The notes under the pieces: generated by a model | What the model was told of the DNA's origin: nothing | What the model saw: the letters and a program-made list of their open reading frames with translations, nothing else | Database searches by the model: none | NCBI GenBank assembly: GCA_035274425.1 | Contig: DATEOC010000051.1 | Span: forward strand, 25,893 to 89,892 | Source of the DNA: JADMIH01 sp035274425 | GTDB taxonomy: Bacteria; Chloroflexota; Chloroflexia; QHBQ01; JADMIH01 | Direction of reading: 5' to 3' | DNA length: 64,000 nt | In this document: positions 59,322 through 64,000 of the stretch, piece after piece | Layout of the letters: the number at the start of each line of letters is the position of its first letter | How positions within the stretch are numbered: the first letter of the stretch is position 1 | Translations under genes and position numbers: made by a program

Positions 59322-60581
59322 ATGCACACACTGTATGACCAGATGCGCGGCGGCACAACGCCCATGCTCGATTTGAAAGAGCGTGCGCTGGTTGAGCGCA
59401 TAGTAGCTAAAGACGCGCTCAAGTTTGGCTTTGCCGTGTGGCTCGCGGTACGCCTGACGCTGTCGATCTGGGGTATCGCGGTAATGGCGTTCTCATCGCC
59501 AGAAACGTATCCCAATGTGCTGAAGCACTATCCTCACCTAGATTTGCCTAGTGGTGACCTGCACGACTACGCCCTGGGCCTATGGAACGTCTATGACACT
59601 TCCATCTACACTCAGATAGCTGACAACGGCTACGATTCCGATCCCGATTTTCTCACGGCGTTCTTTCCCGGTTATCCCTTGCTTATCAAGCTTGTAAGCA
59701 TCTTCCTGCTGGGCAATTCCCTGCTGGCAGCAATAGTGGTATCGAATATAGCCGCGCTGATCTTTTTCTGGTACCTCTACCGGCTGGTAGAAGCTGATTA
59801 CGGTGAGGCAGTAGCGAAGCGCGCCGTCATTATAAGCGCGGTCTTTCCGACGTCATTTTTCCTCTTCATGGGGTACACCGAGGCCCCGCTTCTCGCCTTC
59901 ACCGTAGCCGCATTTTACTATGCGCGGCAGCACAAATGGTGGCTGGCGGGAGTGCTGGCGGGGGGAGCGGCGCTGATAAAGCAGCCGGGCGTTTTGCTCA
60001 TAGTTCCTCTTGGGTATATGTACTGGAAGCAATACCTCACTTATAGCAAGAAGAGACGTCACACTTTCTTGAACAAGCTGGAATGGGTGTGGCTTCTCCT
60101 CTGCCCTATCGCGGCGGGGGGTTATTATGCCTACCGCTATTTGTTCGTGGCTACCTCTGCGGGGGGTCTCCACGATCTGGGCGCGAACGAGTTGATAACT
60201 CTGCCCGGCGTACCTCTCTATAATGCGTTCCTCGCCATAAGGCCTGATAACCCGTTGCTGCCGTTCAACGTTATGGACATTTGCTTCGCAATTGTAATGA
60301 TCGGCCTGGTAATCGGGGTCGCTCTGAAGATACGCTCCACCACCTTCAGCCTGCACGCCGTGCTACTCGCACTTGTGAGCCTCAGCGTAACCTTCCTGGA
60401 TACAATAGATACGCGACCTGAGATCGATATGCCGAGACGGGTGCTCATTATCTTCCCTATATTCATTTACCTGGCATTAGCTGTAAACAGGCCGCGTGCA
60501 TTCCGCATAGTGGTATATTTTTCTTCTATACTTTACCTTTGCCTGACGGGCCTCTTTATCAATTGGTTCTTCGTGAGCTAG
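59322..60581 (+). CDS. PIG-V-like polytopic glycosyltransferase, copy 2
   Basis: 419 residues. Colinear with copy 1 over its whole length, with blocks such as LAGVLAGGAALIKQPG identical. Motifs: NVYDTSIYTQIADNGY and AFFPGYPLLIK. The start ATG 59322 is 15 bp after copy 1, so both are co-transcribed. The pair may add successive sugars to the same glycolipid or glycoprotein (inference). Most differences lie in the last outside loop (~270-300), a likely acceptor region. Confidence 0.88.
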   Translation: MHTLYDQMRGGTTPMLDLKERALVERIVAKDALKFGFAVWLAVRLTLSIWGIAVMAFSSPETYPNVLKHYPHLDLPSGDLHDYALGLWNVYDTSIYTQIADNGYDSDPDFLTAFFPGYPLLIKLVSIFLLGNSLLAAIVVSNIAALIFFWYLYRLVEADYGEAVAKRAVIISAVFPTSFFLFMGYTEAPLLAFTVAAFYYARQHKWWLAGVLAGGAALIKQPGVLLIVPLGYMYWKQYLTYSKKRRHTFLNKLEWVWLLLCPIAAGGYYAYRYLFVATSAGGLHDLGANELITLPGVPLYNAFLAIRPDNPLLPFNVMDICFAIVMIGLVIGVALKIRSTTFSLHAVLLALVSLSVTFLDTIDTRPEIDMPRRVLIIFPIFIYLALAVNRPRAFRIVVYFSSILYLCLTGLFINWFFVS

Positions 60582-60669
60582 AAGGGGCTGTTTTGCACTC
60601 TTCTAACAACTCAGGCGTCATGGTATAAAAATTGCTTATCGTTCCTACCTGAAGTTGTGGAAAAGAGTC

Positions 60670-60698
60670 TTGAACTTGTTATATCTTACTCATATAAT
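60670..60698 (+). promoter_or_regulatory. Sigma70 promoter for the nuclease-like/hpt operon
   Basis: TTGAAC (60670-60675), exactly 17 bp, TATAAT (60693-60698), 79 bp before the start of the operon. Confidence 0.78.
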
Positions 60699-60776
60699 AG
60701 TGGTAACGGCAGCATGTGGCTGCACTGCTGATTACGTACCGGGGTGACTGACGGCACCTGGAATAGGGCCTCTTAG

Positions 60777-61595
60777 ATGCCAGTACGACAGGCGACACGG
60801 ACCGCTGTAGAAGATCGGGTAGAGGACCGGGCAGCGGACAAAGCTAAAAAGCCAAAGCGCGATAGGGTGAGGGGGAAGAGCGCGGCCCCAACGCCCATCA
60901 GGCCGCTCCTCCCCCAGGAGCCGGACTTCCCGACTCTCGTGCAGGCCCTCCTGGAGTTTACCGACCCTGATCCACCTCCCGCGCCAGGCCCGAACCCCGA
61001 CCCCGCCTCACTCTCTAGTTCTATCTCTCATCCCCCGGAAACCCTCAGCTCCCCGGTAGTCCCCTCCTCTGTCCCCCACGCGGGCACCCCGCACGCAAAT
61101 CAGGCCCCCTCTCACCCAACAGACGATACAGCGCCGGATGAGTCTATCCAGGCGTCATCAGACGTGGATATAGTGGGTGTGATTCGCGAGGAAAATGCGG
61201 GCGTGAGGGAGAATGGCGCTTCAGCGAGTGGTATTGATTACCACCACGACAGCGAGGCCGAGTTTGGCCGCCTGCTCGATTATTACGGCATCGAGTGGCA
61301 GTATGAGCCGCACCAGTTCCCTTTACAGTGGCGCGACGGGCGGCCCATCGAGATGTTCACGCCCGACTTCTATCTGCCCGAATATGATCTCTATATAGAG
61401 CTGACCACGATGCGCCAATCACTCGTAAGGCGGAAGAACCGCAAGCTGCGCCTGTTGCGTGCGCTCTACCCTGAGATCAACATCAAGCTCCTCTACCGTC
61501 GCGACTACCATCGCCTCCTCCAGCGATTCGGCATCGCGCCTGAAGACCTTGACGCCGAGCTAGAGCATATCCGCCAGCAGGTTTCCAATTCATGA
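60777..61595 (+). CDS. Restriction-endonuclease-fold-like protein fused to a disordered N terminus
   Basis: 272 residues. The first ~155 are charged or Pro/Ser-rich and probably disordered. Residues ~158-270 form a compact domain: SEAEFGRLLDYYGIEWQYEP, then FTPDFYLPEYDLYIELTTM and RKNRKLRLLRALYPEINIKLLYRRDY. The order E...D-F-x-L-P...x-E-x-T...K matches PD-(D/E)xK nucleases of the Vsr/VRR-like group (catalytic D, E and a distal K). Its stop codon overlaps the hpt start by 4 bp, so the two are translationally coupled. What a nuclease-like protein does beside purine salvage is unclear. Confidence 0.75.
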   Translation: MPVRQATRTAVEDRVEDRAADKAKKPKRDRVRGKSAAPTPIRPLLPQEPDFPTLVQALLEFTDPDPPPAPGPNPDPASLSSSISHPPETLSSPVVPSSVPHAGTPHANQAPSHPTDDTAPDESIQASSDVDIVGVIREENAGVRENGASASGIDYHHDSEAEFGRLLDYYGIEWQYEPHQFPLQWRDGRPIEMFTPDFYLPEYDLYIELTTMRQSLVRRKNRKLRLLRALYPEINIKLLYRRDYHRLLQRFGIAPEDLDAELEHIRQQVSNS

Positions 61596-62206
61596 TCCAG
61601 GCTGATATGCCAATAACGGAAACGGGCCAGCAAACTTCGTGGTCAGAGATCGAGGTCGAGGCCTTCATCACCGAAGAGGAACTGCAATCGCGCGTCGGTG
61701 AGCTGGCCTATGAGATCGCGGATGATTACCGCAACCTGGGGGTGACTCCTGAGCAGCCTCTCGTGCTTATAGGAGTGCTCAAGGGTGTCGTTCCATTCAT
61801 AGCAGATCTTATGCGCGCCATCCCCTCCGACGTGCCTGTGAGCGTGGACTTCCTGGCTATCACTCCTTATGGGCCGGAGACGCGGCATAATGGGGGCGTG
61901 CGCGTGCTCAAAGACCTCGACGAGGAGATAACCGGCCGCCACGTCCTCGTCGTAGAAGATATAGTGGATACCGGGTTGACCCTGGGGTACTTGCTGAAGT
62001 TGCTGAGGGGCAGGCAGCCCGCGTCGTTGCGCGTCTGCACCCTGCTTGACCGCTCAAGCGTGCGTCTCCTCGACTTGCGTCTGGCCTATATCGGCTTTGA
62101 GATACCGGACCAGTTTGTAGTGGGGTACGGTCTCGACTACAAAGAGCGCTACCGCAATCTCCCCTACGTAGGCGTGTTAGAGCGTCCAATTCTTTCTGTT
62201 GAATAA
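61592..62206 (+). CDS. hpt: Hypoxanthine phosphoribosyltransferase
   Basis: 204 residues. Converts hypoxanthine or guanine plus PRPP to IMP or GMP. Motifs: LVLIGVLKGVVPF (PPi loop, ~56-68), the PRPP site VLVVEDIVDTGLTL (~118-131), LLDRSS and the closing VGYGLDYKERYRNLPYVGVL (residues split here only for naming). Length is family-typical with a short N-terminal extension; ATG 61604 (MPITE) may be the real start. Ends before a 33-bp palindromic terminator. Confidence 0.95.
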   Translation: MIQADMPITETGQQTSWSEIEVEAFITEEELQSRVGELAYEIADDYRNLGVTPEQPLVLIGVLKGVVPFIADLMRAIPSDVPVSVDFLAITPYGPETRHNGGVRVLKDLDEEITGRHVLVVEDIVDTGLTLGYLLKLLRGRQPASLRVCTLLDRSSVRLLDLRLAYIGFEIPDQFVVGYGLDYKERYRNLPYVGVLERPILSVE

Positions 62207-62216
62207 CTGGATAAAT

Positions 62217-62283
62217 AGAATTAGAAAAGGATAAAAAGAGGTTTTGGCTGAGCCAAAACCTCTTTTTATCCTTTTCTAATTCT
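62217..62283. terminator. 33-bp palindromic terminator after hpt
   Basis: Arms 62217-62249 and 62251-62283 are perfect complements around a single G. The apex GGTTTTGGCT-G-AGCCAAAACC resembles that at 30043-30103. Confidence 0.93.
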
Positions 62284-62384
62284 CCTCGCCCGATGCGAGG
62301 CTAGATAATGGATGTGATTTCATGGTACAATAATGGGATAGCTACGCGGCTGTACCCTTTTTAATTTCTCCAGGAGAGTAAACA

Positions 62385-63140
62385 TTGAGCACAAAAGCAG
62401 GCAGGCAAGCGTCCGCCCAGAAACAGAAGCAAAAGCAGACTCAGAATCAGAACAAGAACCGGCAAATCTCCCAGCAGGCACGCCCGCAGTCGCAAGCCCC
62501 TAAAGCCCCCTCACTGACCCCGGCAGAGCAGCAAGCTCTACGCGAGAGTCGAATCAACAAGCAGGCTGAGGCCAGGGCTGCGGCTCAACGCCGCCGGCGC
62601 ATGAAAACGCTCCGACGGAATGCAATCATCGCGGCGGCGGTGCTTGTGCTGGTGGGCCTCATTGCGGTTTTCTATATAAGGGAGGCGACCAAGCCTGGTC
62701 AATCGGTGCCCGCGATGGCGGTCCGCAATCATATTCCTGCCAACACAACCTCTCCTGTTGCCTATAATACAGACCCCCCGACTAACGGACCTCATGTTGA
62801 CTCGCTTCCGGAGTTCAAGGTCTATACGGAACCGATAACGAAGGAACTGGCCGTGCACGGGCTTGAGGATGCTGCGGTTATTATCAATTACAAGCCCGAT
62901 ACGGATAAAGCGACGGTGGACAAGCTCGCCTCGATTGCTACAAGCTATATCCAGTTGGGCGGTGGCAGAAGCCATGTGATAATGGCACCTTATCCAAACC
63001 TCTCCAATTCTATCGTGCTTACGGCCTGGCGGCGTATAGACCGCCTCGACGTACTGGACGAAGCGCGCATTCGCCGCTTCATAGATGAGTACGTTGGAAT
63101 AGACCACCATGAGGGGACGGAAGGCAAACGGTTACCATAA
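62385..63140 (+). CDS. DUF3105 membrane-anchored protein
   Basis: 251 residues from TTG 62385, supported by AGGAGAG 9 bp upstream. A Gln/Lys/Asn-rich cytosolic start (~1-75) and one membrane helix (~80-100) lead to the exported DUF3105 domain (~120-245): YNTDPPTNGPH, VHGLEDAAVIINYKP, HVIMAPYP and VLTAWRRIDRLD...DHH. The conserved His residues suggest a metal site; no function is established. A small terminator follows. Confidence 0.9.
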   Translation: MSTKAGRQASAQKQKQKQTQNQNKNRQISQQARPQSQAPKAPSLTPAEQQALRESRINKQAEARAAAQRRRRMKTLRRNAIIAAAVLVLVGLIAVFYIREATKPGQSVPAMAVRNHIPANTTSPVAYNTDPPTNGPHVDSLPEFKVYTEPITKELAVHGLEDAAVIINYKPDTDKATVDKLASIATSYIQLGGGRSHVIMAPYPNLSNSIVLTAWRRIDRLDVLDEARIRRFIDEYVGIDHHEGTEGKRLP

Positions 63141-63164
63141 GCGCGCAATCGAAGCAGTAGTAAG

Positions 63165-63183
63165 GGCGGGTCTCATACCCGCC
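63165..63183 (+). terminator. Intrinsic terminator between convergent genes
   Basis: 7-bp stem GGCGGGT/ACCCGCC, 5-nt loop, followed by TTTATCTTT. It serves the DUF3105 gene and abuts the stop of the minus-strand gene at 63185. Confidence 0.8.
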
Positions 63184-63184
63184 T

Positions 63185-63979
63185 TTATCTTTGCTCTTCG
63201 GTCACTTGCGGCTCTTCTACATCCAGAAGCTCTTGCCTGGTGAGCGCCAGGTCCGCGAAGCACCGCCCGCGCAGGTAGTCTGGGAAGGTATGGACGCCGG
63301 TGATTTGCAGGAAGCACCTGTCTGGATGCTTCTCCCAGTTGCGCGAAAGACCAATCCGCAGGAAGACCTGTGCCTTTTGCAGGAATGCGGTCAGCTGACC
63401 GGCGGACTCCTCGGGCGCGACACCTTGCCTGACGCGAGCGTTTTCGAGCAGATACCGGAACGCGAGATCGGTCACGCCCAGGTTGTATGATTGCCCGGCA
63501 CCATCCGTGAAGGCAATGCGGAAGTCCCACTTGCCGGAGTCTCTCTTGATATACGAGACCTGTTTTATCTTTCGGGGCACCACAGTCCCTAATGATCGCG
63601 TGCCCATGCCCTGCTCGATATAGTAGCCGTCACCTATCTCAATAGGTGCGCCGAAGATGGAGGCTACGTTTTTATCGGCTATCCTGGTAAGGAATAGCTT
63701 CTGGCGTTCGATGTCGAGGATACCGTAGTTCACTCGGTATACTTCGTCAATGATCCAGTCCTCGGTGTGCGGCGGGTGCGGAGTGTGCTCTTGCAGGTCG
63801 AACTCGACGATTGCGAAGGGGCGTATGACTACCTGCCCTTTGTCGCGCAACCACCTTTCGACCAAACCACTTGACCAGAAGACGGGGCGCACGCACTCAT
63901 ACTCACGCGTATATCCCGCGATGCATATCCTTGTGCCTTGCATGCGTGTCAGGTCGGTGATGACGAGCTTGGTTTTCAT
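63185..63979 (-). CDS. Dual-OB-domain-like protein
   Basis: 264 residues. The start KLVITDLTRMQGTRICIAGYT...CVRPVFW and the following strand IRPFAIVEFDL resemble the dual-OB domain proteins (x-L-x-x-x-R-x-x-x-x-R-[IV]-C-[IV]-A-G ... RPV) that occur near nucleic-acid and conflict systems. The C-terminal ~140 residues contain a second strand-rich unit (YNLGVTDLAFRYLLENAR) and an acidic tail. No catalytic motif is visible. ATG 63979 is near the right edge, so the upstream neighbour is unknown. Confidence 0.7.
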   Translation of the reverse strand: MKTKLVITDLTRMQGTRICIAGYTREYECVRPVFWSSGLVERWLRDKGQVVIRPFAIVEFDLQEHTPHPPHTEDWIIDEVYRVNYGILDIERQKLFLTRIADKNVASIFGAPIEIGDGYYIEQGMGTRSLGTVVPRKIKQVSYIKRDSGKWDFRIAFTDGAGQSYNLGVTDLAFRYLLENARVRQGVAPEESAGQLTAFLQKAQVFLRIGLSRNWEKHPDRCFLQITGVHTFPDYLRGRCFADLALTRQELLDVEEPQVTEEQR

Positions 63980-64000
63980 GGTTGGGTTTGGGGGTCGGGG

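Overview
The window looks like a chromosomal segment of a Chloroflexota bacterium. No rRNA is present, so this rests on protein architecture: paired C-terminal modules of the type FPETGKS...HGGL-QQGYP...YFERA-FEYHPEN (37985-39817), an SBBP/Kelch/SLH surface protein (16361-20368), an XRE/NB-ARC/TPR regulator, FhaA/FhaB-like FHA proteins, DUF3105 and VanW proteins, and dispersed copies of the element ending GAATGACA. I call the phylum with moderate confidence.

Layout. 1-15783 (all minus strand): a probably undescribed gene set with an XRE/NB-ARC/TPR regulator, two small beta-rich proteins, a 1105-residue beta-rich protein, twin ComEC-like metallo-beta-lactamase-fold proteins, and a giant protein of more than 2100 residues with beta units and eleven LysM-like modules that runs off the left edge. 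15977-24896: a small conserved gene, a large surface protein, a 15-codon micro-ORF with its own terminator, two LysM proteins and priA. 25033-31344: def, a toxin-antitoxin pair, an MFS exporter, a multicopper oxidase plus ZIP transporter, and a Ca2+/H+ antiporter. 31595-42087: S41 protease, phospholipase D-like protein, HD-GYP sensor, secreted proteins and a third ComEC-like hydrolase. 42711-45673: an RNA island (tRNAs, decayed tRNAs, three tRNA/Y-RNA chimaeras, two Y RNA candidates) directly upstream of a Ro60 (TROVE) gene. 45767-64000: membrane, HEPN-like, ATP-grasp, GNAT, ppGpp-hydrolase-like, alpha/beta hydrolase, VanW, FHA, DoxX, twin PIG-V-like transferases, nuclease-like plus hpt, DUF3105 and dual-OB-like genes.

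Two things stand out. First, the Ro60 locus: two RNAs look like Y RNAs by strand motifs and fold, and three neighbouring RNAs have intact tRNA acceptor, D and T arms but carry a Y-type Ro-binding stem where the anticodon arm should be. In strand order they are circular permutations of the Y RNA beside them. Second, the whole window is peppered with tandem repeats whose unit is always 7 bp but whose sequence differs by family (GGACGAC, GATGCGT, GAAACGT, ATTACGA, GTGCGGA, TCCAAAA, GGATAAA). They fill intergenic regions, make long hairpins, supply stop codons, and have entered coding sequences in frame, including two places in priA.

Limits: everything was read by eye. Domain names are from motif recognition, not searches, and RNA folds were paired by hand.
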